From assembly GCA_017744365.1 (NCBI GenBank), contig JAGIBL010000001.1:310001-374000 (forward strand): a stretch of 64,000 nt of DNA, read 5' to 3'. Positions 1-8,202 of the stretch are shown here, piece by piece. Position 1 is the first letter of the stretch. Each line of letters begins with the position of its first letter. The position numbers were made by a program, and so were the translations under genes. Below the pieces are notes generated by a model. That model was not told where the DNA came from and made no database searches. It was given only the letters and a program-made list of their open reading frames with translations. The stretch is from Nocardioidaceae bacterium. Its GTDB lineage: Bacteria > Actinomycetota > Actinomycetes > Propionibacteriales > Nocardioidaceae.

Positions 1-1549
1 CGGACTGCCAGCGCAGGACGACACCACGAGGCAGCTGGTGGCCGACTACCTGAACAAGAACGCGGCCGCGACCGACGCCAACGACAAGTGCGACACGTCG
101 AGCGGGGACGTCACCGTCGCCCAGCTCAAGGACGGTGACAACTCCAACGGTGAGGTGACCTTTCCTGGCGCCAACAGGATCAAGGTGGTCTCCCCGTCGT
201 CGAAGGTGGCCTTCGGGCTCGGCAACGCCATCGGCTTCAAGGACACCTGCGTGCAGAGCGTCGCGACGGCGGCGATCAAGTCCGGCGGCACGGGCATGGC
301 GCCGTACTACGCCGCCGCGCCGTGCGACAGCGGCCCGAACGTGCTCAAGAGCGACGCGGGCGGCCCCAGCATCCCGTTCTCACCCCCGCCGCTGTCGCAC
401 GACGGGGAGACCAACACCTCAGTGCTCGGCGGTGACCTGGCGCCGAACCAGGTCACGCCGGTCGCGACACCAGGGGACCCGGCGCACCTATTCATCACGG
501 TTTCGGGCACCAACCTGAGCGCCACGGACATCGACTCGGTGGGCTTCTTCAACTCCGATCTCTCCGAGCCGGTCGTCTCCAACGTCTTCCTCAACCAGAA
601 TGCAACCTCGATCACCGTCCAGCTGCCGAATGCCGTCGAGTCCCGCGGCGACGTGTGGTGGGTGCGGGTGCACCACAAGGTCGTGACCACGGCTCCGGTC
701 CCCGCCTCCAGCGACAAGTGGTCGGCGCGGGGCGACGCGCGGCCGCTGATCATCGGTGACGCCACGCTGTCCTGCAACCCGGAGTCGGCCTCCGGCAACT
801 TCGGGTCGATCCAGATCCCGCACGGCTTCAACAACGACAAGGACGACCTCGTCGCCAACATCCAGGACGGCGTGCTGGCGCCGATCAGCCTGGCGCCGTT
901 CCCGGGCACGTTGCCGGCCGACGGCGACTGCCGCACGATGGGCACGCCGAGCGTCACGAGCGCCGACCCGGCGCCGCACAACCCGGGGACCAACTGCGTG
1001 GACACGCTCACCGGGCTCGGTGCCGGAGACGCCTACGACGGCTACCTGAGGAACCCGAACGGCAAGCTGCTCACTGACACCTCCTCGCGCTGCTCCGCGT
1101 CACCGCAGAACCGGCCCGCCCGGTTCACGCTGTCCACCGGGGAGAGCGTCAACAACGACACGCTCTCGTGCTTCCTGGTGAACGACACCCTGCACCTGTC
1201 GGACCTGATCAGCGTCCCGACGGGTGCCGCCCCGAAGCTCGACCAGTCGATCTGGAGCTCGCCCCGCTTCATGCAGGTGCCGATCCTCGACCACGACCCG
1301 CGTGGCCACACCTGGATGCCGATCCTGCGGTTCAAGGCGGGCTTCGTCACCGACGAGGTCACCGGCTCGAGCCGCAACGCGCCGCTGTTCGCAGGTGACA
1401 CCGAGAACGGCTTCGTGATGCAGAACCCGCACAAGCTGCGCGCCATCCGGATCTTTTTCTTCGACCCTGACTCGCTGCCGGCGCCGCCCGACGGCGGACC
1501 GCTGACCGACTACATCGGCGGTCCCAAGGTGATCACGCTGGAGAACTGA
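1..1549 (+). CDS. TadG-like secreted/pilus-associated protein, 5' truncated
   Basis: Open from the window edge to a TGA at 1547-1549 (about 515 residues visible); the N-terminus, where a signal or membrane segment would sit, is missing. It is a paralogue of the protein at 2079-3875: both share a D-G-D-x-x-N-G-E-V stretch near the front, a CxxxCP/DKC-type cysteine context, an N-N-D-x-L-S-C-F/Y-L block, and an L-D-Q-S-I-x-x-S-P-R-F block close to the C-terminus. That relative carries an N-terminal TadE/G-like membrane helix, so this one probably did too. Family proteins are minor pilins or surface proteins of Tad/Flp pili. Followed after 76 bp by a TadE-like gene. The family call is by inference from the paralogue; the exact function is unknown. 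Confidence 0.6.
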   Translation, partial: GLPAQDDTTRQLVADYLNKNAAATDANDKCDTSSGDVTVAQLKDGDNSNGEVTFPGANRIKVVSPSSKVAFGLGNAIGFKDTCVQSVATAAIKSGGTGMAPYYAAAPCDSGPNVLKSDAGGPSIPFSPPPLSHDGETNTSVLGGDLAPNQVTPVATPGDPAHLFITVSGTNLSATDIDSVGFFNSDLSEPVVSNVFLNQNATSITVQLPNAVESRGDVWWVRVHHKVVTTAPVPASSDKWSARGDARPLIIGDATLSCNPESASGNFGSIQIPHGFNNDKDDLVANIQDGVLAPISLAPFPGTLPADGDCRTMGTPSVTSADPAPHNPGTNCVDTLTGLGAGDAYDGYLRNPNGKLLTDTSSRCSASPQNRPARFTLSTGESVNNDTLSCFLVNDTLHLSDLISVPTGAAPKLDQSIWSSPRFMQVPILDHDPRGHTWMPILRFKAGFVTDEVTGSSRNAPLFAGDTENGFVMQNPHKLRAIRIFFFDPDSLPAPPDGGPLTDYIGGPKVITLEN

Positions 1550-1554
1550 ACCCG

Positions 1555-1625
1555 ACTAGACCTTTTTGCCATAATTCGGACAAATCTGCACAAACGCCCT
1601 ACCCTCGATCTCGGGAGGGGTGCAG
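1555..1625 (+). promoter_or_regulatory. Leader of the first TadE-like gene
   Basis: AT-rich spot in a GC-rich genome: ACTAGACC (1555-1562), a T run, then GGACAA (1578-1583). Just before the start codon CCCTC (1602-1606) can pair with GAGGG (1615-1619), which buries the GGAGG ribosome binding site (1614-1618). The leader of the second TadE-like gene (3937-4001) has the same parts. No match to a riboswitch class that I know. Confidence 0.4.
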
Positions 1626-2075
1626 ATGGGTTCTCGCGCGAGAAGGCGCGAGTGCGAACACGGCGCGACGGCGGTCGAGTTCGCACTCGTGATGCTTCCT
1701 GTGCTGATGCTGGTGTTCGGGCTGATCCAGTACGGCCTCTACTTCTGGGCGATGCAGGGCGGCAGTGACATCGCCCGCAGCGCGGCGCGGCTGGCCGCCG
1801 TCGGGAAGCCTGCTGACTGTGCGGCGTTCCGGGCCGACATCCGTAGCCAGGTCAACGACCTCACCGGCAGCGGATCCACCGCGACGGTCACCCGCAGCTA
1901 CGTGCGCACGAAGCCGCCGGCCGTCAGCATCGGCGACACGGTGACGGTGCAGGTCAGCTTCAAGAGCGTCGACCTGCACTTCCCGTTCGTGCCGTTCATC
2001 AAGGACGGCACCGTGACCGCCAAGGCGAAGGCCCGGGTCGACTTCGTCCCGGCTCCACCGGAGACCTGCGGGTAG
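1626..2075 (+). CDS. TadE-like minor pilin
   Basis: 149 residues. A basic, arginine-rich start is followed by a G-A-T-A-V-E-F-A-L motif and one hydrophobic helix (about residues 17-40), the hallmark of TadE-family pseudopilins; the conserved glutamate sits one residue before F. The remainder is a small extracytoplasmic domain with two cysteines. ATG 1626 is preferred over GTG 1620 because GGAGG (1614-1618) is 7 bp upstream of the ATG but only 1 bp from the GTG. The TadG-like gene begins three bases after the stop, so they are one transcription unit. Likely role: minor pilin or assembly factor of a Tad/Flp pilus. No tadA/B/C or cpaF homologue lies in the window. Confidence 0.8.
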   Translation: MGSRARRRECEHGATAVEFALVMLPVLMLVFGLIQYGLYFWAMQGGSDIARSAARLAAVGKPADCAAFRADIRSQVNDLTGSGSTATVTRSYVRTKPPAVSIGDTVTVQVSFKSVDLHFPFVPFIKDGTVTAKAKARVDFVPAPPETCG

Positions 2076-2078
2076 CCC

Positions 2079-3875
2079 ATGCGCAAGCTCACCGACGTGC
2101 GGGACGAGAGCGGAGCGGTCGCGATCGTAGTCGCGATTCTGGCCGTCCTGCTCTTCTCCTCCGCCGCCCTGACCGTCGATCTCGGCAATGCCTGGGCGCG
2201 CAAGCGCGAGGTCCAGAAGCAGGTCGACGTCGCCGCGCTCAGCGTCGGCTGGATGCTGCCCATGACGGCGGCCAACAAGGCCGACATCGCCAACGGCGTC
2301 GCCGACTACTTCACCGCGCAAGCCAACGCCGTGCTGGGTCAGCGGGCCGTCACCGGTGCTCAGCTCGTCGACGGTGACCTCGGCAACGGCGAGGTCGTCT
2401 TCCAGCACAAGGACGGCACGTCCTGCACCGACAAGTGCCCGCAGCTGCGGGTTTTCGCCCCGCCCGCCGAGGTCGACTTCGGGCTTGCGTCGGCCATGGG
2501 CTTCTCCCACGTCGACGTCCAGCGAGACGCAACGGTCCGTCTCGTCTCCGGGCTGCCGCCCAAGGACAAGACCATCCCGTTCTGGCTGCCCAGCGGCTGC
2601 GGCTACGGGCCCACCGAGGGCGACACCACCCAGGGCGGGACCAACCAGGCCACCGCCACGCCGACGGCCACCCCGACGGCCACCCCGACGGCGACCCCGA
2701 CGGCCACCGCCACGACGGCCGGCACGCGCTACGTGCCGACCCCGGTGGGGACCCACCTGCTCAACGGCACCGACGTCACCCCGGTCACCAACCTCGGCTC
2801 GGTCACGATCTCGGGCTACTTCGTCACCGGTGTCGGCAACGAGTTCAAGAAGGTGACCCTGCGCGCGTTCCCGCCGACGGGCAGTGCGTTCGTCGACTTC
2901 GCCGCGCAGACGGCCGGCAACGGCGTCGTACCGTCCTTCACCATCGGCACCGAGATCAGCTCGATCCCCGGCGACTGGTACGTCTACGCCCTGGCGCAGA
3001 AGAACAACTCCGAGGAGTACTCCTCCAACCACCTGGTCCTCCGGGTCACGCCGCCCGTGGTCGGCCCGTCGCCGACCCCGACGCCGACCGCCAACCCGAC
3101 CGACAGTGCGGTCGCCGTCGGCTGCATCGGCCAGGACCGCGGCAACTTCGGCCAGCTCGACAGCCCGCGTCTCGAGGGCGGTACCAAGCAGCAGCGCCTG
3201 GGCAGGAACATCGCGCTCGGCATCGACCACCTGCTGGCGCCGTACCAGTTCGCCCCCGACCAGCCGGAGCGGAAGTGGTGCGGCTCCGGCGGCACCCTGC
3301 TGCCCGGGGCGCAGCTCGACGACACCTCGCGCGACGGCAACAACTGCATCACCGGCGACACCGGCAACGACGGACCGAAGATGTACGACGGGCTGGTCAC
3401 TGGCATCGCCGCCGTCGCGCCGGGTCGGCTCGACGTGGTCAACGGGCACACCGTCTGTCCGGGGCGCAGCGACTTCACCCTGGACGGCAAGGTCCTCAAC
3501 AACGACGTGCTGTCGTGCTACCTGCGCAACGGCGCGACCCTGGACAGCATCGCCTCGACGTCGGGGGTCACCACCGACATGCTCGACCAGTCGATCATCA
3601 CCTCGCCGCGGTTCGTCTGGCTGCCGGTCGTCTACGCCACCGACCGCGCGCAGAAGGACTTCCAGCCGATCCGCTACTTCGTGCCGGGGTTCATCACCGA
3701 CGAGACCCAGACCGCGCCCGCCACGGCCGGGAACGGCCTGGACATCAACGGCAACTCGGTCAAGGTGCTGCACATCTTCACGTTCAACCGAGACGCGCTG
3801 GTGCCGTTGGAGGACTCCGACTCGGTCGACTACGACGATTCCGTCGGAGGCGGGACGGTGCACCTGGTCGGCTAG
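2079..3875 (+). CDS. TadG-like protein with Thr/Pro linkers
   Basis: 598 residues. The N-terminus D-E-S-G-A-V-A-I-V-V-A-I-L-A-V-L is the TadE/G-like (pfam Flp-assembly) membrane segment, followed by the usual L-G-N-A-W-A-R-K-R-E-V-Q-K-Q-V-D-x-A-A-L block. A large extracytoplasmic part contains a T-A-T-P repeat linker (DNA 2651-2712), a central beta-rich domain, a second P-T-P-T-P-T linker (about 3068-3115), and a C-terminal region homologous to the truncated protein at the window start. Cysteines are paired and conserved between the two paralogues, suggesting disulphides outside the cell. Probably a surface-exposed pilus-associated protein; function is inferred only from the N-terminal family and the TadE neighbour. 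Confidence 0.7.
   Translation: MRKLTDVRDESGAVAIVVAILAVLLFSSAALTVDLGNAWARKREVQKQVDVAALSVGWMLPMTAANKADIANGVADYFTAQANAVLGQRAVTGAQLVDGDLGNGEVVFQHKDGTSCTDKCPQLRVFAPPAEVDFGLASAMGFSHVDVQRDATVRLVSGLPPKDKTIPFWLPSGCGYGPTEGDTTQGGTNQATATPTATPTATPTATPTATATTAGTRYVPTPVGTHLLNGTDVTPVTNLGSVTISGYFVTGVGNEFKKVTLRAFPPTGSAFVDFAAQTAGNGVVPSFTIGTEISSIPGDWYVYALAQKNNSEEYSSNHLVLRVTPPVVGPSPTPTPTANPTDSAVAVGCIGQDRGNFGQLDSPRLEGGTKQQRLGRNIALGIDHLLAPYQFAPDQPERKWCGSGGTLLPGAQLDDTSRDGNNCITGDTGNDGPKMYDGLVTGIAAVAPGRLDVVNGHTVCPGRSDFTLDGKVLNNDVLSCYLRNGATLDSIASTSGVTTDMLDQSIITSPRFVWLPVVYATDRAQKDFQPIRYFVPGFITDETQTAPATAGNGLDINGNSVKVLHIFTFNRDALVPLEDSDSVDYDDSVGGGTVHLVG
2651..2712 (+). repeat. 12-bp tandem repeat encoding T-A-T-P linker
   Basis: About five imperfect units of ACGGCCACCCCG inside the TadG-like gene at 2079-3875. 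The units encode Ala-Thr-Pro-Thr, a flexible and possibly glycosylated linker. Number of copies could vary by slippage. Confidence 0.8.
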
Positions 3876-3936
3876 CGCCACCCTGGCAGGGACTTCAGTC
3901 CCCGGGGCCAGGGCCGAAGGCACTGGTCTACCGAAA

Positions 3937-4001
3937 ACTAGACCAAAAGGGACAATCGGGCTTTTTGGAGTTAATCTCCCTGTCGGGGAGGTGAGCGTCC
4001 G
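3937..4001 (+). promoter_or_regulatory. Leader of the second TadE-like gene
   Basis: Contains ACTAGACC (3937-3944) and GGACAA (3950-3955) as in the leader at 1555-1625, a T run, and competing hairpins: GGAG (3967-3970) can pair with CTCC (3976-3979), or CTCCC (3976-3980) can pair with GGGAG (3986-3990) which is the ribosome binding site of the gene at 4002. Confidence 0.4.
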
Positions 4002-4454
4002 ATGGGGGGACCTCGGAACAGAGACGAGCGCGGAGCTGCCGTCGTGGAGACGGCACTGTGCCTGTGCTTCATCGTGCTGCCGCTGGTGTTCGCGACGATC
4101 GCATACGCCTACATGCTGAGCTTCCGCCAGACCGTCTCGCAAAGCGCTGCCGAGGGAGCGCGGATCGCCGCGGTGGCGCCGTCGACGGCCTCGGACGCCG
4201 ACCGCAAGGCAGCCGCGATCAAGGCGGCCTCGCAGTCGATGGACACGGGCGTCGGCGACCTCAAGTGCAACGAAGGCAGCCTGACCTGCACGGCGGTGAT
4301 GGTGCCCGGCTGTGAGGACGGGTCGACCGCGACCTGCGTGAAGGTGACGATCAGCTACCCGTACCGGGACAAGTCGTTGCTGCCGACGATCCCCGGTCTC
4401 GGGTTCACGCTGCCGAAGACGATCAGCTACGCGGCCATGGTGCAGGTGAGCTGA
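4002..4454 (+). CDS. TadE-like minor pilin
   Basis: 150 residues. Short charged N-terminus, then G-A-A-V-V-E-T-A-L with the conserved glutamate and a single hydrophobic helix (about 15-38), as in TadE-family pseudopilins. The C-terminal domain has four cysteines (C-N-E-G-S-L-T-C and C-E-D-G-S-T-A-T-C), more than the TadE-like protein at 1626-2075. GGGGAGG lies about 10 bp upstream of ATG 4002. The stop overlaps the ATG of the next gene by one base (TGATG), which points to translational coupling. Likely a minor pilin of a second Tad module. Confidence 0.8.
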   Translation: MGGPRNRDERGAAVVETALCLCFIVLPLVFATIAYAYMLSFRQTVSQSAAEGARIAAVAPSTASDADRKAAAIKAASQSMDTGVGDLKCNEGSLTCTAVMVPGCEDGSTATCVKVTISYPYRDKSLLPTIPGLGFTLPKTISYAAMVQVS

Positions 4455-6082
4455 TGGCCTGGTTCCGGGTGCGGACGGTACGACGGCGACGGCGCGACGA
4501 GCACGGGGTGGTGGCGATCCTGCTCGCCGTCATCACCTGCTTCACGCTGATCCCGCTGGCGGCGTACGCCGTCGACATCGGTGTCCAGCGGGTCGCCCGC
4601 CGTGACGTCCAGGGAGCCGCGGACATGGTCGCGCTCGACCTGGCCCGGCAGCTCGACGGGCGCAAGTACTCGCAGCTCCAGGGGACGCTGCAGAGCCTGG
4701 CCAACAAGAGCCTGGCCCGCAACGCCCACGGCGTCGGGCGCGACCTGGTGGTCATCCCCGAGCTCGGCACCATCGACAAGACGAAGTACGACAAGAACAA
4801 CCCGCAGGGCTACTTCACGCCGATCACCTCGGACGCCGGCGGGATCCCGAACGCCGTCCGGGTGACCGCGAGCTCGGACGTCGACTTTTCCCTGCACCAG
4901 GGCAACGGCGGTGTGAACAGGGTCGCGATCGCCGCGAGCCAGGCGCAGGTCTGCTTCGACATCGGGTCCTTCGCGCTGAACCTGAGCTCGGCCAACTCGC
5001 CGCTGCTGAACTCGCTCGTCGGCGACGCGCTGAACCTGAGCGCGATCAGCTACACCGGTCTGGCCAATGCGAACGTCAGCCTGCTCGGACTGGCTACCGA
5101 GCTGGGGGTCGGGTCGGTCGACGGTCTGCTCAACCTCAACAACCTGTCGCTCAACGACCTGTACCTGGCCTCGGCGCGGGCGCTGCAGAAGTCCGGCGGC
5201 GAGACCGCGGACGTCACCTTGCTGAACAACCTCGCCGCCGCCAACCTCGGCATGCTGCCGCGGATCAAGCTCAGCGACGTGCTGGACCTCGAAGCCGGCA
5301 ACAACGCGGCGCTGAGCAGCTCGCTGAACCTGCTCGACCTGGTCTCCACGAGCGCGTTCGTCGCCAACGGCACCAACGCGCTGGCGGTGCCGAACCTGAC
5401 CGCCGGCATCCCCGGCATCGCGGGCGTCAGCGCCAGCCTGAAGGTGATCGAGGGCGCCAAGGGCGGCTGCGGGATCGGCAACGAGGTGAAGACCTCGCAG
5501 ATCTCGCTGACGCTCAACGTCGACCTGACGAACGTGGACATCCTCCTGCTCGCGGCGAAGACGACGCTGTCGATCAACGTCGAGGTGGCCTCGGCCAAGG
5601 CCAAGATCACCAACGCCTTCTGCGGGACGCCGACGGGGGTCGACGTCTCCGTGGCGACCGGCCTGGCAGCGACGTCCGTCGGGCTCAGCGTCGACCTCAA
5701 GACGCTCGGCCTGACCATCGCGAACGTCTACGCGAACCTGGGCACGAGCCCGCCGGCGGCCAGCCCGACCGTGCAGTTCCGCAACCCGCCGGACGCGTAC
5801 GGCGTGCCCAAGAAGGTCGGCACCGCGGCGATCCTGCCCACGATCGGCTCTGCCGACCTGCACATCGACGTGCTCGGGGTGCTGCCGCTGCTGGTCACCA
5901 CCGGTGGGCTGCTGAGCGGCGTGCTGAGCTCGATCGTCACGCCGATCGTGAACCCGCTCATCACCAGCGTGAACACCAACCTGCTCGACCCGCTGACCAA
6001 GTTCCTCGGAATCGAGCTCGGTGGCGCCGACGTCTACGTCAACAAGGCGCCCACCTGCAACAACCCTGTGCTGGCCGGTTAG
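4454..6082 (+). CDS. TadG-like protein (Asn/Leu-rich exoprotein)
   Basis: 542 residues. N-terminal arginine-rich stretch, then one hydrophobic helix (V-V-A-I-L-L-A-V-I-T-C-F-T-L-I-P-L-A-A-Y-A-V-D-I-G) followed by R-D-V-Q-G-A-A-D-M-V-A-L-D-L, the TadG-type N-terminus. The long exported part is rich in Leu, Asn, Ser and Ala, with repeated L-x-L-x-x-L patterns suggestive of a solenoid or elongated fold, and only a few cysteines. It is not visibly homologous to the TadG-like protein at 2079-3875 outside the N-terminus. Coupled to the TadE-like gene upstream. Probably an envelope-anchored adhesin or pilus accessory protein; function not established. Confidence 0.65.
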   Translation: MAWFRVRTVRRRRRDEHGVVAILLAVITCFTLIPLAAYAVDIGVQRVARRDVQGAADMVALDLARQLDGRKYSQLQGTLQSLANKSLARNAHGVGRDLVVIPELGTIDKTKYDKNNPQGYFTPITSDAGGIPNAVRVTASSDVDFSLHQGNGGVNRVAIAASQAQVCFDIGSFALNLSSANSPLLNSLVGDALNLSAISYTGLANANVSLLGLATELGVGSVDGLLNLNNLSLNDLYLASARALQKSGGETADVTLLNNLAAANLGMLPRIKLSDVLDLEAGNNAALSSSLNLLDLVSTSAFVANGTNALAVPNLTAGIPGIAGVSASLKVIEGAKGGCGIGNEVKTSQISLTLNVDLTNVDILLLAAKTTLSINVEVASAKAKITNAFCGTPTGVDVSVATGLAATSVGLSVDLKTLGLTIANVYANLGTSPPAASPTVQFRNPPDAYGVPKKVGTAAILPTIGSADLHIDVLGVLPLLVTTGGLLSGVLSSIVTPIVNPLITSVNTNLLDPLTKFLGIELGGADVYVNKAPTCNNPVLAG

Positions 6083-6114
6083 GTCGGCACGCGAGCCCGT
6101 ACCCGGGGGCCGAG

Positions 6115-6150
6115 TTGTCCACAGACCTGTTCTGGGAGCAGGTATCCACA
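6115..6150 (+). promoter_or_regulatory. Pair of DnaA boxes
   Basis: TTGTCCACA at 6115-6123 is an exact match to the DnaA box consensus of high-GC actinobacteria; GTATCCACA at 6142-6150 differs from TTATCCACA at one base. Both have the same orientation and lie in the gap upstream of yraN-comM-dprA. This is not oriC (no dnaA/dnaN nearby). Confidence 0.5.
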
Positions 6151-6238
6151 GGACGACCGGCTCCCGGGTGCGCCTGTCCCTGACGGTCTGTTCGCTGTCC
6201 CGCGAGGAGGCACCGCCTTCTCGGTGAGGAGGCAGCGG

Positions 6239-6613
6239 ATGGACACGCAGATCCCCGGCGGGCGCAACCAGGCGCTCGGCACGTACGGCGAGAGGCTGGC
6301 CGAGCGGTACCTCTGCGCTCGCGGGATGACGATCCTGGACCGCAACTGGCGATGCCCCGCCGGCGAGATCGACCTGGTCCTGCGCGAGGGCGACGTGCTG
6401 GTGCTCTGCGAGGTGAAGACCCGCCGGCACGTGCGGCGCGGACACCCGTTCGAGGCGGTGACCGGCGTCAAGCTGGAACGGCTGCACCGGCTGGCGGCGC
6501 TGTGGCAGGAGGCGCGTCAGGTCCGGCCCGCCGACGTGCGCCTGGACATGGTGGGCGTGCTGGTGCCGCGGCGCGGAGTCCCGCAGGTCGAGCACGTGCG
6601 CGGGGTGGGCTGA
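6239..6613 (+). CDS. yraN: YraN/UPF0102 family nuclease-fold protein
   Basis: 124 residues, normal for UPF0102. Shows the family blocks G-x-x-G-E-x-x-A-x-x-Y-L, N-W-R-C-P-x-G-E-I-D-L-V and L-x-x-C-E-V-K-T-R; the E/D/E-x-K set matches the catalytic core of Holliday-junction-resolvase-like folds. ATG 6239 is chosen over GTG 6224 because GAGGAGG (6226-6232) sits about 6 bp upstream of the ATG and would overlap the GTG. Stop overlaps the comM start by one base, so yraN-comM-dprA form one operon, the usual actinobacterial arrangement. Biochemical role remains poorly defined in the family. Confidence 0.9.
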   Translation: MDTQIPGGRNQALGTYGERLAERYLCARGMTILDRNWRCPAGEIDLVLREGDVLVLCEVKTRRHVRRGHPFEAVTGVKLERLHRLAALWQEARQVRPADVRLDMVGVLVPRRGVPQVEHVRGVG

Positions 6614-8202
6614 TGCTGGCCACCACCAGGACCGTCTCGCTGCAGGGCGCGGTCGGCCACGTCGTGGACGTGCAGGTCGACGTCAGCCAGGGGAGCATCC
6701 ACACGGCGCTGGTCGGGCGGGCCGACGCCTCGATCAGCGAGGCCCGCGAGCGCTGTCGCGCGGCCGTCGACAACAGTGGGTACCAGTGGCCGACGACGCG
6801 GCGGGTGACGATCCTGCTCTCGCCGGCGGACCTGCCCAAGCGTGGTCCGCACTTCGACCTCGCGATCGCGCTCGGGCTGATCGCGGCCTGCGTGCCGGAG
6901 TTTCCGCGGGAGAACCTGGACGACCTGGTGCTGATCGGCGAGCTCAGCCTGGACGGACGGGTCCGCTGCGTGCCCGGGGTGCTGCCGATGGTGATGGCCG
7001 CTGCTGCGCGCGGCATCGGCCGGGTGATGGTGCCCGAGCCGCAGCTGCCCGAGGCCGCCCTGGTCGCCGGCGTCGAGGTGTACGGCGTGCGCTCGCTGGC
7101 GCAGGCGGTGGCCGTGGTCGCCAACGCCGACGAGATCCCCGAGGCGCCGCCGGTGGAGCCGCTCTCGGGTGAGCCGCTGCTGTCGTGGCGTGGTCAGGAC
7201 CGGCTCGAGGAAGTCGACCTGTCCGACGTCCGGGGCATGGCGGATGCCCGGTTCGCTCTCGAAGTGGCCGCGGCCGGCGGGCACCACCTGCTGCTGACCG
7301 GGCCGAAGGGGAGTGGGAAGACCACGCTCGCGGAGCGGCTGCCCACGATCCTGCCCGACCTGGATCCCGACCAGGCTCTCGAGCTCACCGCGATCCACTC
7401 GCTGTGCGGTGCCGTCGCGACCGAGACGGCGGTGCAGACCCGGCCGCCCTTCCGGGCGCCGCACCACACCGCGTCGCGGGCCGGAGTCCTCGGGGGCGGC
7501 ACCGGGAGGGTGCGACCGGGGGAGGTGAGCAAGGCGACCCACGGCGTCCTTTTCCTCGACGAGTTCCCGCTGCTGCCGATCGACGTCGTCGACGCGCTGC
7601 GCCAGCCGCTGGAGAGCGGGGAGATCACCATCTCCCGTGGCGACGACGAGGCCACGTTCCCCGCGCGCGGCATCCTGGTGCTTGCCGCGAACCCGTGTCC
7701 GTGCGGCGACTACTCGCCGTTGACGCGCGACCACCGCTGCACCTGCCCCGAGGTCAAGCGGCGCGAGTACCGGCGCAAGCTCACCGGGCCGATCGCCGAC
7801 AGGATCGACATCACCCGTATCGTCGCCCCGGCTCGCCGGCACGAGCTCGCCGACCCGCTCAGCCGGCCGGAGCCGTCCACGGTGGTGCTCGACCGCGTGG
7901 TCGCCGCCAGGGAACGACAACGAGAGCGGTACCGGCAGAGCAGCTGGCGGCTCAACGCGCAGGTGCCCGGACCCGCGCTGACCGAGCTCTGGCCACTGGA
8001 CGAGCGCGCCTCCCGGCTGCTCGACACCGAGGTGTACTCGGCCACGCTCACCCGGCGCGGGGCAACCCGGGTGCACCGGCTGGCGTGGACGGTCGCCGAC
8101 CTCCGTGGCGTCGAGCAGCCAGGACCGGCCGAGCTCGACATCGCGCTGCGGCTGCGCAACGGCGGACCGCTGGAGCTGGCGACCGTGGTGCGACCGGCAT
8201 GA
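6613..8202 (+). CDS. comM: YifB/ComM family AAA ATPase
   Basis: 529 residues. N-terminal ribosomal-S5-like fold domain (about 20-150), an AAA+ Mg-chelatase-like core with Walker A G-P-K-G-S-G-K-T (about residues 230-237), Walker B L-F-L-D-E-F (about 313-318), the N-P-C-P-C-G-D motif typical of the family, and a C-terminal Mg-chelatase lid. ComM is a hexameric helicase promoting branch migration during integration of transforming DNA. It sits between yraN and dprA with ATGA overlaps, consistent with a DNA-uptake or recombination operon, although other competence genes are not in view. Confidence 0.93.
   Translation: MLATTRTVSLQGAVGHVVDVQVDVSQGSIHTALVGRADASISEARERCRAAVDNSGYQWPTTRRVTILLSPADLPKRGPHFDLAIALGLIAACVPEFPRENLDDLVLIGELSLDGRVRCVPGVLPMVMAAAARGIGRVMVPEPQLPEAALVAGVEVYGVRSLAQAVAVVANADEIPEAPPVEPLSGEPLLSWRGQDRLEEVDLSDVRGMADARFALEVAAAGGHHLLLTGPKGSGKTTLAERLPTILPDLDPDQALELTAIHSLCGAVATETAVQTRPPFRAPHHTASRAGVLGGGTGRVRPGEVSKATHGVLFLDEFPLLPIDVVDALRQPLESGEITISRGDDEATFPARGILVLAANPCPCGDYSPLTRDHRCTCPEVKRREYRRKLTGPIADRIDITRIVAPARRHELADPLSRPEPSTVVLDRVVAARERQRERYRQSSWRLNAQVPGPALTELWPLDERASRLLDTEVYSATLTRRGATRVHRLAWTVADLRGVEQPGPAELDIALRLRNGGPLELATVVRPA

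Noticed and set aside
1555-1625. c-di-GMP (GEMM) riboswitch in the Tad leaders
   Set aside because: The conserved GEMM cores are not present and the two leaders differ in spacing, so only a candidate new element can be claimed.
1599-4142. 847-codon open frame on the minus strand
   Set aside because: Opposes the TadE/TadG-like genes, lacks domain motifs, and begins inside another gene; it is a GC-bias artefact.
6115-6150. Chromosomal replication origin
   Set aside because: Only two boxes, no AT-rich unwinding element, and no dnaA, dnaN or recF nearby.
4427-6595. Long open frame (722 codons) on the minus strand opposite the TadE/TadG genes
   Set aside because: It is an antisense shadow of well-supported plus-strand genes, with a composition (R/D/V/Q-rich) typical of reverse-frame translations in high-GC DNA.
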